A DNA stretch of 64,000 nucleotides from Gracilaria vermiculophylla (lineage: Eukaryota > Rhodophyta > Florideophyceae > Gracilariales > Gracilariaceae): the NCBI GenBank assembly GCA_019155205.2, contig JAHNZQ020000004.1, forward strand, positions 4,977,224 to 5,041,223. Direction: 5' to 3'. Of this stretch, positions 42,022-54,671 are shown piece by piece (position 1 is the first letter of the stretch; each line of letters opens with the position of its first letter). The notes below the pieces were generated by a model that was not told the origin of the DNA, searched no databases, and saw only the letters and a list, made by a program, of their open reading frames with translations. The position numbers and the translations under genes were made by a program.

Positions 42022-42367
42022 GCTGCTTTTGAGTCCACGTAAGCATGCCATAGCGATGTTTTCAAGCGTTGGAAGTGTAAGCATTAGATATCAACTTAAA
42101 ATTTGTCCAGTAAAAGAGGTCTACAGCTCTCTAACGAAGCAATTCTGTTTACCTTTTAGCTAGAGCAGTACCCCAAAGCTTTTACATTTCAATCTCGCGC
42201 TTATGGGCCTCCTGACCTTCTTCATTACGCTCCTGTCTATCATGCTCGCGCGCCTCTCGACCTGCTATTATACTCTCTCGCTCGAAATTCAAATGTTCAT
42301 GCAGCAACGTTATTCGAGCTAGGCCTGCTTTACGTAAATGATCACCAAAGCGATCAATTTCTCCGCT

Positions 42368-42700
42368 TCAGTCAGTGGGGAAACTTCTTATGCTCTTCTT
42401 TGGAGGCGGGCTCGTTTCATTGCCGGTTTTTTGAACCTTGATTACTGATCGTTGACGCTTTGTACCCATCTCCACTATCTCATCACCAATTCTTTCTTTT
42501 TCATGTTCTGCCGACTGATAAGCTCCCTTTTTCATTCTAATCCCAGTGATCAGATCACCACGTGCCTCCTTCAGTCCCATCAGCAGGTCTTTGATTTCTA
42601 CCATCTCCCCACCAACCCCTGACATACGCTGATTGAAAGCATCTCCTTTATCAAACTGCTCTTGAATTCTTTTATAACGGTTCCGCACTGTCTTTTACGA
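42368..42700 (-). pseudogene. Myb/SANT-like partner of the Harbinger transposase, truncated
   Basis: The minus-strand frame 42368-42688 gives 106 residues: RNRYKRIQEQFDKGDAFNQR, MSGVGGEMVEIKDLLMGLKE, then a charged tail with KKGAYQSAEHEKERIG and TKRQRSVIKVQK. The first two blocks match the Myb-like protein at 5480-6206 (DRYKGLQSRFD, MSGVGDD). The N-terminal DNA-binding helices should lie between 42700 and about 42960 but are not in one open frame. It converges with the transposase at 40843-42021. Confidence 0.55.
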
Positions 42701-43156
42701 GACCATCTGCGTACGATGTGGGTTAGCATTTATATTTGTAGCAGGCTTTTCATAACAGGGTTGAAGCTTAGCATAGGCTGCTACGTGTGGTTTTTATGCC
42801 GAAACTTCTCAGAATATGGCGATATCTTCCGTTGGACTGAAGCGGGAGTGGCGCCCAGTCTCCGGACTGTTGGATTCGGATGATGAAAGCTCGTTGGTAG
42901 TGGTAGCTTCCGCAATGAGTCCGGATATGCAGGCGAGAACTTGTACAGCGTGATGGAGATTCTATCTTAGTCAAGCTGGGTAGAAGAAGTATGAAGAGTT
43001 GAAATGTGGCGCCAATTTGCATACAAGTGGCAAGGTTTGCTGCGCTTTTGTTACAGACGGACTTTCACTAACTAGACACTTTTCAGCTATTTTGTTAACA
43101 AGACAGTTGCAGAATTCTTTATCACTTGTACATCTGTCATACGCGTTGCCGAATCC

Positions 43157-43438
43157 TCAGAAATGGTTGCGGAATTCTGTTTGCGTAATCTCTCTATTAT
43201 CTCTTGTTGAAAATTTCACATTTGCTCCACTTTTCTGGATAACACTAATGCATTGCTTTGGCATCCATTCTATGCAAGAAACAATACTTGAAATTTTGAT
43301 AATTCTCGAGCAATTTTCCATACAAGTTTTTAAATGAATAACTGAATAAAACTGACTCCCGTGGCCAATAATCATCCTAGCCAATAGACCCCAAGCATTT
43401 TCAATGGGGCTCAAATTCGGGGATGGCGCGGGGCACAA
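43157..43438 (-). pseudogene. Tc1-like transposase, C-terminal part
   Basis: A 93-residue minus-strand piece starting CPAPSPNLSPIENAWGLLAR, the block holding the third catalytic Glu of DD34E transposases. It is followed by GSQFYSVIHLKTCMENC and SCIEWMPKQCISVIQKSG, the usual C-terminal end of the family (compare NSMPKRC in the type B copy at 8811-9806). Upstream parts on the minus strand up to about 44050 are degenerate; the LTR at 44066 separates them from the start. Confidence 0.65.
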
Positions 43439-44065
43439 TATTAAATTTCGTGCCCATCTCAGAAGAGCAATCTCTCATTGGTATAGAAGTGTGAACCGCA
43501 GCGTTGTCCTACTATATAACAGCTCAGCTATATTGCAGGCAATTCGCCAACTGCAACAAAAGTTGTACAAAGAATATTGACAGCTGTTAGAATTCAGTTA
43601 ACCTTCAATAAAGACCAAATCAGTTGTTAGTTTTTCATACGAACTCCAGCTCACACCATAACAAAACTTTTAACAGAATTTCTTGATGTAACAATCTTTT
43701 TGGTTTCTTAGAATCATTTTATCAACTTTTAGAGCCATGTGTGCCATGTAACCCGAACTTCTTTTCATCCGCAAATATAATATATTTCAAATCATCTTTC
43801 GAGCAGCCCATCTCAGCATTTTATGCAACAAAATATTTTTATGGTGTTCCATAAAAAGGTTTATTTATTTTTACGAATTGATGTACACTTACTTGTTTGA
43901 TTGCGCGCTAGACTGTTTTTTTATAAATTTCCTAGCATTTGTCTTGCAATTTTTATGCACAAAGCCTAATATCCCGTAGTATACTTTATGTGCGCCTTTT
44001 ATCAGCTTGTTGTAGACGTTTTGGGCCTCCGAAGAAACGTTTAGATTGACGATTCGTTCACGACT

Positions 44066-44617
44066 GTGGTATCTTCAGTTCTTCTTTCGAGGTGAGAGCG
44101 CCCAGCGTCCGTTCGAAGTTTTTGGTGACTCCAATGGCGCGAGTTCCGAAACGTGTTCTCTGGTAATCACGCTTACCAGCCCGGGGTATCCTGAGAGGCG
44201 TTTTGCAAGCACCAAGCGGAGAAGGGAGTTTAATGGGCGGACAATTCTTCTACAGGCGCTGCTATAACGCAACCTGGAGATCGGTGGCTTAGAAACCTGA
44301 AGGCATTCGCTAAGATTCTCGAACCGGGAAAAAAATAGAAGAAGACTCAAGGGTGCTTTATTTTTTTCCCCGAGAGGGGGGGCTCAACCGGCAGGCTAGG
44401 TATGGTACCGAAAATCTCTCACTCCATGGGTCTCAGTACTGCACACTAGTCAAATTAAGTACATTAATGTATGAATTCTACAATTGCTCAGGATTACTGT
44501 GGGGCGCGTGGACCGAATATTTCACCACGCGGCATAGTTAATAAAATAAGAACACTCCTTAGGAATATACCGTTGCAAAATAACAAAAAATATCACCTTA
44601 GGATGCACTGTACTACA
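44066..44617 (-). repeat. Solo LTR of the 29-39 kb Gypsy family
   Basis: 552 bases starting TGTGGTATCTTCAG and ending TGCACTGTACTACA, aligning end to end with the copies at 13965 and 38733 but more diverged. The flanks (ACGAC and AATTT) do not match, so the target duplication has decayed or was lost. Confidence 0.7.
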
Positions 44618-44896
44618 AATTTGATAGAAAAGAGAATATAGAATGCCGAAATCTGCCTCGATTTCCTTATTGATATGAAACAAATTGTGACGTTTTCATT
44701 CGTAGTTAAGATACTGAAGGATTTGATGTTGTTTCGAAACTAAAAGAGGACATATTGTCGCGATCACTGCGGCACAGTAAAGATTTTTCGAGTTTTATGA
44801 AATTCGTTTTGATATTTCAAACGTAAGTTGGCTACAGTAGGCAATAACCCATATTTAGGCGTGCTTTTGCTCTTCATTATACTTTTGAAACGCACT

Positions 44897-45249
44897 TATG
44901 TGAGCATTCACTGCAAAAGAATCAACACCACCAAAAGGCAAGCAAAATGAGAATGCTTACCACGCGTCTCCGTTAAAAACATCGACCATCAATTTTGGTA
45001 CCTGCGCAATTCAAGGGATTAATCTTATCAGATCTATGTTTATGAAGTGCACTAGCATTTTTCCTGGTATTCGCACACACGGGCTCAAGCTGCGAAATAC
45101 GCAGGAAGGGATTAGTATGACTAAGTCCCACGTAAGCGATTGGCGGCACGCATATTACACGTGTAGGCCAGTGCCCGGTATAGTGCACGGGCGATGGCCC
45201 AAATGGCCGGGTATTTATTTATTCATTTACGATTTTTCCTATTTATTTA
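44897..45249. other. Spacer or LTR region of the next Gypsy element
   Basis: No gene. It may include the start of the 5' LTR of the plus-strand Gypsy element; a TTTATTTATTCATTTA run is near 45212. Confidence 0.3.
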
Positions 45250-45899
45250 ATTAGTACTACAGTGGTTAAGGGCTCCGGCATCCCTGCCGCCGCACTCAGT
45301 AAAAGGGAACCAAAGTTCCGGCTCTGAGCCTTCCGCCTACGACGGTATTTGCCTCTCGCGAGGGATATCCCGTAGCGTATGGTTGCTTATCCGCCTTATT
45401 CGCTGAGAGCGCTCATACTTAAGTATATTACCAGCCATATTTTGCTCGCACCTTGTATAAAGACATTTACCGCTCGCCATTGTTTGCATTACGGCCACAC
45501 CTCTTTGGTGGTACATCTTCGACCTTGTGGATCGCGCAACCCGCGCTCCCCCTTTCTTTCACATCTCTTTCTTCCAGAGAGGCACCGCACACACGTACAT
45601 CAACCAGGTAGGTATTCTTTTTATAACTCTCGAGCTAAGTGCTGCTGGGGGAACCTTGTTCTTACACCCGACATTGTCCTGTTGTTCTCGCGAGAGGGCT
45701 ATACCGCCAAACGTCCTCTACAGAGGAAAACTCGGACGCTTTTCTGTATTTTTCAGCTTGCGGACTTTTGCACTAAAAGTGATCTTCCGACTTAGAAGGA
45801 TCACTTAAATCTGTGTCTTTTCTTTCAGGTTTCATTTCCCGAAGATCTCAATGGCTTTCCCGCTTCCACTGTTCCAATATGCTGAATAAGCCATCTGTA

Positions 45900-46520
45900 G
45901 CGGGGCGTGTTATCACTCGCAGCCGCTTCCAGCAAGGTTGTGATCGTCCGGGCAACCGGTTACTTTCACGGATCTCCATACATTCTGGGTAGAGTCTAGC
46001 CGCGAAGGATCTCAAAATCGTTGGGCCATGACTCGGATAATCGAGATCTCCTTCCAGCTTTGCTGGATAGTCTGACACCCGGTGGGGGATCATCTATAGG
46101 GATTTCTGCCGAAGCGTTTGCCCAGACAACAAATGATGCTGTTGGAGTTTTCCTTGTTGAGAACCCGGTATCACAGTTCCAAGTTTTGCGCGCTGCCCAT
46201 GAAGCCCTTTACAGAGACTTCATCCTCTTATGAGGGGTTGTCGAGGCTAACGCATTGAGGGAGGTGGTCGAGCACTTCTGTCTTCTGCGGGCAGGTGTCA
46301 ACACCATATGGGAATGTCTCGGTGGACTGGCCACCTGTCTAGAAGGAGTTAAGATCCAGTTCAAACGTGTTAGATCCCGTCTCAAGACGTTGAGAAAGGC
46401 ACTCCTGACAGACCCGCCAAATTCGGATAGGCCAGCTGCAGTCTTTCAACGAGATGATCATAGAGAAAGGGGAAAGAACCGCCGTAGGCGGAAGTCAAAA
46501 GGGCACAAGCATTCCCAGTA
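45900..46520 (+). pseudogene. gag-like part of the plus-strand Gypsy element
   Basis: Two frames in the same phase, 46021-46233 and 46255-46521, separated by one stop. The first reads HDSDNRDLLPALLDSLTPGG and SQFQVLRAAHEALYRDF. The second begins REVVEHFCLLRAGVNTIWEC, has a helical KIQFKRVRSRLKTLRKALL stretch and ends in a basic KNRRRRKSKGHKHS tail. Position before the protease and the basic tail suggest gag, but no capsid family can be named with confidence. Confidence 0.4.
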
Positions 46521-46949
46521 GGATGGCCTGTCGCCTTCGTGGAGTTCTTCACAGAGCGATTCAGACGCTTCTAGGAGCTTGGGGTCTGATTCTGAAGACC
46601 TGCGGTGCCTACTCCCAATCCGATAGCTGCCATCGATCGCAGCCCCGTAAGACGCCCTCACTCGAGAGCAAAAAGCGTCGGTCCCTGTTGCATTCTATCT
46701 CCGTGCAAAGACGGACTTCAGCGCAGCTCGGCCAGGACCAATCGTGTGGCATGACTCTGCGGGACTGATATGGCTCTCATGGAAAGGAGCCAAAACCAAC
46801 TCGGCCTCAGCGCGGTACCGTGGCCAAAATGGCAAAGCCCTTGTTACAGAGGAGTCTGAGCGATCCATTCAGGATGCCCAAAAGCAGGGAAACCAACCTC
46901 GAAAGTTTCCCCTCTGGGAGAGGCGTCCACGAGGTCGAGGTGTTTGACG

Positions 46950-47150
46950 GCCGAAACGCCGCACCCGCGCTCCCCCGTAAAAATCCTGACAAGGAAGGAT
47001 GCTGCAGAATTAGACTCGGAATACCTCACGGTGCTAGAGACCGGTGCAAACAACAAATTTGTCGTTGAATCTCTATTGCACCCGCAAATGCAGTCTCGCA
47101 TCCGTCACAAATGGTGCTTGAGATCGCGCATGCGAACAATAATTCGTTGA
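46950..47150 (+). pseudogene. Retropepsin remnant of the plus-strand Gypsy element
   Basis: The frame 46944-47150 contains YLTVLETGANNKFV where a retropepsin has D-T/S-G-A. The catalytic Asp has become Glu, so it would be inactive. It lies between the gag-like part and RT, as expected. Confidence 0.45.
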
Positions 47151-48169
47151 AAACGGTGGGAATTATCGACTTTGTCGTACGCCTGAGAAGCTTGAAGATG
47201 GAGTTCGACTTCATGATTTGCCAATCGTTGGCAGCTCCAGTGATACTGAGATGGGACTGCTGCGTCCTCTCCATCGATGCTATCTGACCCCGCTAAAGGC
47301 GATTGGAATTGGAAGATGGATCCTCCTTTCCGATTGGTCTTCGTCTCGTGAAGAGTTCCTCCCAGAGGCAGGTACCCATCCTTGCTGCACAGGATCCTCC
47401 ACTCGCCTGGCGGGAGTAGACGAAGCATTGAGTAGCTACTTCGATCCGGATTTCCGCAGCAACTTGAATTTATGATGAATGTGAACTCCCGTCGTCACGG
47501 TGTACGGGTTGTTCAATCCCTTCCCTAGTTGTAAGAGAAGCATTCATTAGCCGTTACAAACGGGATTGTGCAGATGACACCGTATATTCCATTGAGCATC
47601 CTGGTTGCTTATATTGGTAATACTTCCCTGTTCCTGCAGAGGAACTAAGTCATTGGCTTAGTCACGCCACATATACTGGCAATGGTCTTAACCAAAATGA
47701 TCTCGGCCGAGGTCCTCGGGATTTTCACAGATAACAGTGCTCCAAAGGGAATTGAAGCCCGGTATCCGGGAGAGTAGACTCTATCGCGTACACATGAGTG
47801 TAGAAATTCTCCTAACGAAGACAAGAGAGAGGCCAGTGAGAGTGAAAGCCGCACGCCAAAAAGCTTCGACGTGGTGAACCCTCAGAAGTCACTCGAGGAT
47901 CTCAACCTTGGACACATTCCACAGTCAAACCGTGAGCGCTTCCGTAATATGCTGCAGGAATTCACTACGATGTAGCATGACTCTCTCAATGAGATTTCTG
48001 CAACAAAACACCGTATCGATATGTAGCCGGACGCAAAGCCAGTGGCACAGCACCTTTATGAGGCCGGACCAAAGACCCGGGAGGAGGAACTGTTCCAAGT
48101 AGACAAGATGCTCCGCACATGTGTGACTTAGCCCGCTCAGTCTCCTTGGGCATATCTATCGATACTGGC

Positions 48170-48916
48170 TCTGACGTCTATTCGAACCTGGCGGTTCTGC
48201 GTCGACCATCGCCCGTTTATTGCCGTGACGGTACGCGATGCTTACCTTATTCCTCGGAAGCATGAATGTATGGACTCCCTTGGGAATGTTACTGTGTATT
48301 CTGCGTCAGATGTGTATTGGGGCTACTGGCAAGCCCTTGTTCAGGAAAAAGACCGTGACCAGATCGTCTTAATTTCCATTCTGGCTCCTATCGCTTCAAG
48401 CGAATGGTTTTCAGGGACACGAATGCCACTGCCATCCTCCAGCGTGCTATCGACATACTGTTGAGCCACTTCAAGGAGTGTACATGTTTCGTATATCTGG
48501 GTAACATCGTCGTTTTCTCAGATCATCTAGATGACCTCCTCAGCCATGTGAGGGGGGCCATGAGCGTTTTACGGGATGCAGGGGTGACCCTCGATCTGAG
48601 GGAGTGCGACGTGTTCACAGATACAGTAAAGTACCTGGAACACATAATCCGTCCCGGACGGTTATCGATCGAGAAAGCTCGTTTCAATTCTCTGGCTAAG
48701 GCAAAGGAACCCAGATCGCCGTCAGAGCTACGCTCCTTCTTGTGGCTGGTCAAAATCTACAGACGTTTCGTCCCTAGTTTATTGGACATTTTCGCGCCTC
48801 TGAACACGCTGCTGCGGAAGTGTCAGGGAACCAAACTGGAACCCTTCACATCCGCTCAAATGAATGCTTTCAAATCCGTTCCGGAGGCCGTCATTTCAGT
48901 ACCAATTTTGTCGTGA
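48170..48916 (+). pseudogene. Reverse transcriptase of the plus-strand Gypsy element
   Basis: Two overlapping frames joined by a frameshift near 48400. The first has VTVRDAYLIPRKHECMDSLG and SASDVYWGYWQALVQEKD, corresponding to the finger/palm start with the first catalytic Asp. The second has NATAILQRAIDILLSHF and YLGNIVVFS, where the catalytic Y-x-D-D has become YLGN. It continues with VKYLEHIIRPGRLSIEKA, a SPSELRSFLWLVKIYRRFVP thumb segment and AFKSVPEAVISVP leading into the RNase H region. Losing both Asp residues of the YxDD box makes this enzyme inactive. Confidence 0.75.
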
Positions 48917-49789
48917 CCTAAATCGCGTCTTATATACTTCATCAATACGGATTCGAGTGACCACCAAGTTCGTAATGCGCCCTTTCAAACCACCCCATAG
49001 AGATAATGACCACCAATGGGCTATTGACCACGCTCGCTCAATGAGCTTGAGCAAAACTACAGCGTCTGGGAGGAATAGTGTCTGGAAGTCGTCTAGGCAC
49101 TGTTCATCCTCTGTTGATATCTTATGCGGATGCATTTCACCTTTTGCGCAAATCAATCATCTCTGCAGGGGTTCCTGATTATTTTGGGTCCATCAGGTCT
49201 CCTCATGCGATGGAGATTACGCTTAGCGGAATACGAATAACAAGTAGTATACACAAATGGTGCACAGAACATCCAGGCCAGCACAATGTCACACCTTTCC
49301 ACTTCCGGGGAAGAAGTTCATTCTAAAGACGATGAAATCCTGTGGTTCACGACAGAGTCCTCCAATCCGGAAGGGATAGAACCGGTGGAGCCAGAGTAGC
49401 CAGTCGACTGGAACTTTTGAGCTGATATGAAGGATACGCTCGCCGAAGGCGAGAGCAACAAAGAGAAATCCGTACCGAGATAGTCTGTACCGGTGTAAAC
49501 GGCGGAATAGATCCGAGAACAATATGCTGGCCCGTTCTGCACGTAAATACGAGCCCATATCAATGGTGGTGAACTTCTTCCTTTCGGTTTTAATGACGTC
49601 GAATTCTTTTTCTGCACGGTCAAAGCCATTCTACAGATCGTGGTTATTGACTTTCAGCAAACGCAGATATTGCACCTTTCGCATCACACGAAGGTCAGTG
49701 GTCACGCCAGTAATAGGAAGCTCTACCTGACTCTCTGGAGGCATATTTAATGGCCCGGCCTGGCGGTAGAATGTTACGCAGCTATGCGA

Positions 49790-50811
49790 GATGCTCCGCA
49801 AACGCACGACAAAACTTCACCTTTTCCGTGCACGGGCATCGCTTGAGTTTGTTGTGACCGATGTTCCTGGTCCACTCCTCATAACCAAGAAAGGCAACGA
49901 CTTCCTACTCGTAATCACGGACAGGTTCTCAAAAATAGTCCGAACTGTCCCTCTACGGAATACCACGACCTTTATGGTTGCCGATACGTTCATCACTGAT
50001 CAAATATTCATCTATGAATATCCAGTGGAGTTATTGTTCGATAATGGAAAACACCTCACGTCCAAGTTCTTCCAAGATGTCTTTTGTATCCTAGACGTGA
50101 AGATTTGGTTTAAAACGACATACTAGTCACATTGTGATGGGCAAAACAAACGGTTTAACCGTATTATCCTCGCTTCTCTGCAATCGTATGTTACTGATCA
50201 CCCAAAGACCTGGGACCTGTGCACGGACGCGCAATCGTTAGTATACAACACGCAAAATCACCTGACTGCCATGGTGTCACCGTGTCAGTGTGTGCTGTCG
50301 TGGACTCCACTACCAGTGGCTTTGGAACCCCCAGCTACGCTTGACATTTTCCCATCAAGTGGGTCAAAACAGCCATCGGTGTAAGGACTGGTTCATGAAG
50401 CTAGTCTCCGATATGCGGAAGTCAATGGCACGTGACCAAGCCACTTACAAGTGGGATTTTGATTTTTGCTTGGGGCGTTTACGTGCTAGACCCATTGAAG
50501 CGAGCGACTTTGTGTTCGTTCAGAACGAAGTTTTTAATCCCGAAGTGGACAAGCGCCAAAAACTCTTACCTGTGGCGCACGGGCCATTTAAGCTCTTCTT
50601 CGTAGCAACCAATACGGTCGTGGTCGCCATGAACGGCGCTAACGAACTTCTGTCCCGTGCTCCGGTCACCCCGGCCCCTGCTTTCGCCTTGGAGGTTGTT
50701 CTTCACTGCCCCATACTGGGGGACACAGCGGCCTCGCATCTGCCAGCATCATCTGGTACACCGGCAATCAGACGGCCTGCCGTCTTGACATACGTCTTTC
50801 GAGGTCTTTAA
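49790..50811 (+). pseudogene. Integrase of the plus-strand Gypsy element
   Basis: The core is in frame at 49791-50126: SLEFVVTDVPGPL with the first catalytic Asp, LLVITDRFSKIVRTVPL, then VELLFDNGKHLTSKFF with the second Asp (DNG). The region with the third acidic residue is frameshifted. The C-terminal part is in the frame 50290-50811: MKLVSDMRKSMARDQATYKW, FVFVQNEVFNPEVDKRQKL and GPFKLFFVATNTVVVAMNGA, matching the SH3-like C-terminal domain that ends many Gypsy integrases. A further short frame at 51036-51308 could belong to the 3' end of the element. Confidence 0.7.
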
Positions 50812-51826
50812 GATATCCCGTACATGTTGGGAGACAAAACGAATTTCTCGGATCGGGCTGACCTACATGGCCAATCCACAACAAGTCCTGTTCAAACTGG
50901 AATATTTTACCAGCCAAGCGATACAACGGGTATCTCCCACCGCTCCGCTCCGTCTAAGAGGAGGGAGGATGTCTATTCTGCTTCCATCAAGGAGGTTGTC
51001 TGCTTGGAGTTGCAACGGGAAACAAAACGTGACCCATGGATAAGTTACACTTCGTTGCAGCTAACACGGTAAAACGTCCCGGAGATAACACTGTCCATAA
51101 TGGAAACAAGCACCAAGGTGGTTGGAAACCGCAGTGCAAAACCGCGGCGAATGTTTTTGAGAGCCCAGTCACCCCGGAAGCGCTGCTCGACCCAGTCGAA
51201 ACCACCAGTCGAAAACGGAAGTCGCCAGACGCCATTGCCAAGCGCCCCCACTGTGGGCAGCAAACACGAGCGCCAGCATCAGCAGGTGCAGAGCAGCTGC
51301 ATGGCTAGCCGATCACAATGGAATCATACGTAGAGAACGTAGATATAGCCGCGAGACGGAAAGTTGTTCGGAAATCACCTGCAGCCTGACAAGTGGTACG
51401 GCTCTAATAGTAGAGACCGATCATTTGCCGAACGGCGTGTGCCCGACAAGGAAGCCACGATCTCGCAGAACGGAGACTTTCACGGGGATACGACAGCCCG
51501 CTCAAGGTGGTAACAGCCGAGCCGAACGCGCCACAGTATCACCTCGCGAACGTTCGCCGCACAGAATCGCAATGAAACCGGAATAACGGGAGGCAGAGGC
51601 CAGCACCCCACTGCAGGAAAATAGACTCGTAACGGGGACGCACAAATCAGCGCAGGGGAAACCATGATAGTCCCGCATACTCAGAAGGTTTACATACAGT
51701 ACTGTGTCGTGGAACGCATTGTCGGACACTCGTAAAATGATGATGCGGTGCTAGAGTGCCACGTACTCTTCCTCTTTTCATGTGCTTGTGAATATTTGCA
51801 ACTTCACATTCTTCTTATTTTTCTGT

Positions 51827-52800
51827 TTATATTGGTATGTGACTTTTTTGAAATGAGGCATCTATAACAATTGGTTTTTTCTTGTGAGGTATCGTATGGC
51901 TGACATGGAGAATAGAATGAAATTTGATATGATCATGGAGCTCAAAATTCAAATTATTCTTTCCAAGTATCTTGACGACTTGGAAAGGCCCGAATCTTCT
52001 GGCTCTTAGCTTATCAGATTCTTGAGAGGTGGCATAAGCATCCTTGGAAAATGACCTGTTAAGCCAAACGGTTTCTGTTATTTTATATTTAGGAACCCGA
52101 TAGATCATAAAATAGTATACGCTTTGGCCAGCCTTTGCAATTTTGTAAGAATACGGTGCATCTTCGAGTGAGGGTTTAAGCTTTTCCTTTCATTTCTTCG
52201 CATTCTCCATTGGTATCTCTTTTCCAGAAAGCATGTCAACCGGAGAATTTGTTGTCCCTCGAAAATCCAATTCAAAAGGTGACATCCTATGATCACCAGT
52301 CACTGCAGAGTTGTATGCAATCTCAGCTGCAGGCAGCAGTTCATCCCAGTCGTTTTGGAGGAAACAGTGATAACAACGCAGATATTTTTCAAGCATTCTG
52401 TTCATGACTTTAGTCACTCCATCAGTTTGTGGATGTTTTTTCGATGACATTCTCAACTAAACTCTACATATTTTCATCAGAGCATCCCAAAACTTGGATG
52501 TAAACTTTGGATCTCGGTCCGAGGTTAGGTTTTCCGTCATCCCATGGTGCTTAAAAAATGTTTAAAAACTAGGCCTTCGCATCGTCCTCAGCTGTGTCAT
52601 TGATGGCTTTCCTTAAGAAATGTACTTTTCCAGTCAACCGATCAACCCATGTAGTTATTGCATCAGACGCGCCTTTTGACTTCGGTAAGCTTGCGATGAA
52701 GTTTGTAGAGACTGAGATCCATCTTCTCTCTGGTATCTATAAAGATTCTGGTCTGGTTAACTTCTTTTTATTTGAGTCCTTAAACTGCTGACATCTCATG
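51827..52800 (-). pseudogene. Integrase of the AT-rich Gypsy element
   Basis: Pieces on the minus strand: CQQFKDSNKKKLTRPESL and RRWISVSTNFIASLPKSKGA with TTWVDRLTGKVHFL (start of the core), then SSKKHPQTDGVTKVMNRML, RCYHCFLQNDWDELLPAAEI and AYNSAVTGDHRMSPFELDF (52190-52456). The C-terminal domain at 51827-52108 has RARRFGPFQVVKILGKNNL and FHSILHVSHTIPHKKK, the usual end of Gypsy integrases. Stops and frameshifts interrupt the core. Confidence 0.7.
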
Positions 52801-53734
52801 CATAATTCGAGATACTTCCGATCGTCTCGACTCTCGAACCTTCATATGGAAATTGCTACGTCTCAACAGTGCTTTTGCAGACTTAAAATGGCCACTTATC
52901 ATAGAATCATGTTCCAGTTACTACACACCTGACACGGATTTTCTGGTATGCAAAGCTTTCCACCATCCTTTCTAAACTATTGGAGTACCTTTTCCAGTTC
53001 CTCTCTTTGAATCTAATCGTCTGGGTATGCATCTTTCCCGGCTTTCACAACAGAATAATAGAATTGATCATCATCGTATCGAGGTATAACGTCTTTATGT
53101 ATGACATATGGTACTATAATGTCATAAAATAAAAAGCCTCCATCACTATTTTTCATAACAAGAGGAGCTCCAGATAGAACATCTTTCATGACGTGTGTCT
53201 TGCCAGGTTTAAGAGCTATACGGAAGATTCTGAATTTTCCAAGAGCTTCAAGCCATCTTCATTCTTTTTTGCTTACTTTTGGTTTCATAAAGAAACACTT
53301 TAGCAATTGGGTGTCTGTAGAGTCTTCGAACTCCGTCCCTTCCAAAACAATATCTGAACCTATTAAAGAATGAAATTCGCCCAAGAACCTCTTTGTCACT
53401 AGATGAATACACGGATTCTGTTGGGGAAAACGTCTTTGAATAGGAGGCAATAACGCATTTTCTTGCATTCTCATCAAGTTGTGTCCAAGTTCCACCAATA
53501 GCGGTCTATGAAGTATCAATATGATATCTCAAAGGCTTGCTTCAATTTGGCGATACCAAAATTGGTGCATTTGTGATTGATTCTATTAAAATTTTCAAAG
53601 GGTTCATCACAGTTTTCATTCCATTACTTGATACCTTGATCTATTTTGTCATACTTGTAATTGGAGCAGCAACTTCTGAAAAACCTCTAAAGAGTTGCAG
53701 TAGTTCCAGGAAACTTCGACCTTCAAATAAGGAT

Positions 53735-54110
53735 TTAGGCTTTTTTTAAGTGCTTCAAGTGACTTGCTTCATTCTTACTGAAACCAAGGACATCATCCAC
53801 AAAGACAACCAGTAATTCATCAATAAGATCACACAAGAGCTGGTTCATCAACGTTTGAAAAGTCGCAGGAGCATTTCGAAGCCCCACAGGCATAACAAGA
53901 TACTCAAATTGCCCATACTTTGTGTTGAACGCAGTCCTCTCGATATGTTCTGGCTTCACCCGTATTTGATGGAAACCCATCTTTAGATCTAACTTGGGAG
54001 AAAACTTTTGCTCTTCTAATCCTATCAAACATCTCATCGGATAGCGGGAGGGGAGCGTTATTTTTCCTAGTGAGTCAATTAAGTGCTCGATAGTATATGA
54101 CTCCTCTTAG
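53735..54110 (-). pseudogene. Reverse transcriptase core of the AT-rich Gypsy element
   Basis: A 100-residue clean piece at 53735-54037: FSPKLDLKMGFHQIRVKPEH carries the first catalytic Asp (LDL). YGQFEYLVMPVGLRNAPATF is the conserved primer-grip region, and VVFVDDVLGFSKN holds the FVDD catalytic motif with both Asp residues. The flanking fingers and thumb regions are interrupted by stops. RNase H should follow toward 52900 but is only weakly traceable. Confidence 0.8.
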
Positions 54111-54671
54111 TTTTCCGTTTGGTTTCACAAAAAAATAACGAAGCTCCATACAATTATTTGCCTGGTCTTATTTTCCCTGCTTTTAGCAACTACTCCACAT
54201 ATTCCTTTATTGCTTCTAACTTGACAGGAGACGGCTGGAATAACGGACGGTGTGGAGGCTCTGAATCTGCTTCAACCCGGATCTCAAGATCAACAAATAA
54301 CTTTTATCAGCAATCCGGAATGTAAATATGTTTTGGAAACAGACTCGAATTCAGCAGGCAGTCTCTCTAATTTGGGCATTCTTTTTTGTGAATCTATCTC
54401 CCTCCAAATGCTTCACCTCTCGGATCTTAACTTGAAACAATTCAACTTTTATCTAGTTCTTTCTCATCAGTCTTCGGAATTTTTCTCTACCTACAATCGT
54501 TACTTGACCCCTGTCATTATTCATTTGAATCACTGGAATAATACCGGGTACAGCCTTCACAATCCTTTGTTCATCATCGAATGTTGGATTGTGGAAAACA
54601 TGCCGCGGTATTCCCAACACAACATCATACCTGGTTTTGGCAACAATACCATCAGACGTATAGAAATGAGC

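Larger units (their letters stand above)
43054..44896 (-). mobile_element. Tc1-like element, divergent type, with solo LTR inside
   Basis: The right end is the reverse complement of AAGTGCGTTTCAAAAGTA at 44880-44897. The left end is tentative at 43052 (TACAGACGGACTTTC). The transposase C-terminal region lies at 43157-43438. Sequence between the ends differs from types A and B, including a TAGGCGTGCTTTTG box near the right end. A solo LTR occupies 44066-44617. Confidence 0.6.
45250..51720 (+). mobile_element. Ty3/Gypsy element on the plus strand, decayed
   Basis: A gag-protease-RT-RNase H-integrase order can be followed on the plus strand. A GTATAAAGAC promoter-like box is at about 45458, consistent with LTR transcription. 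I could not match a 5' LTR with a 3' LTR, so both ends are estimates. It is heavily mutated: the RT catalytic motif and the protease active site have both lost key residues. Confidence 0.65.
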
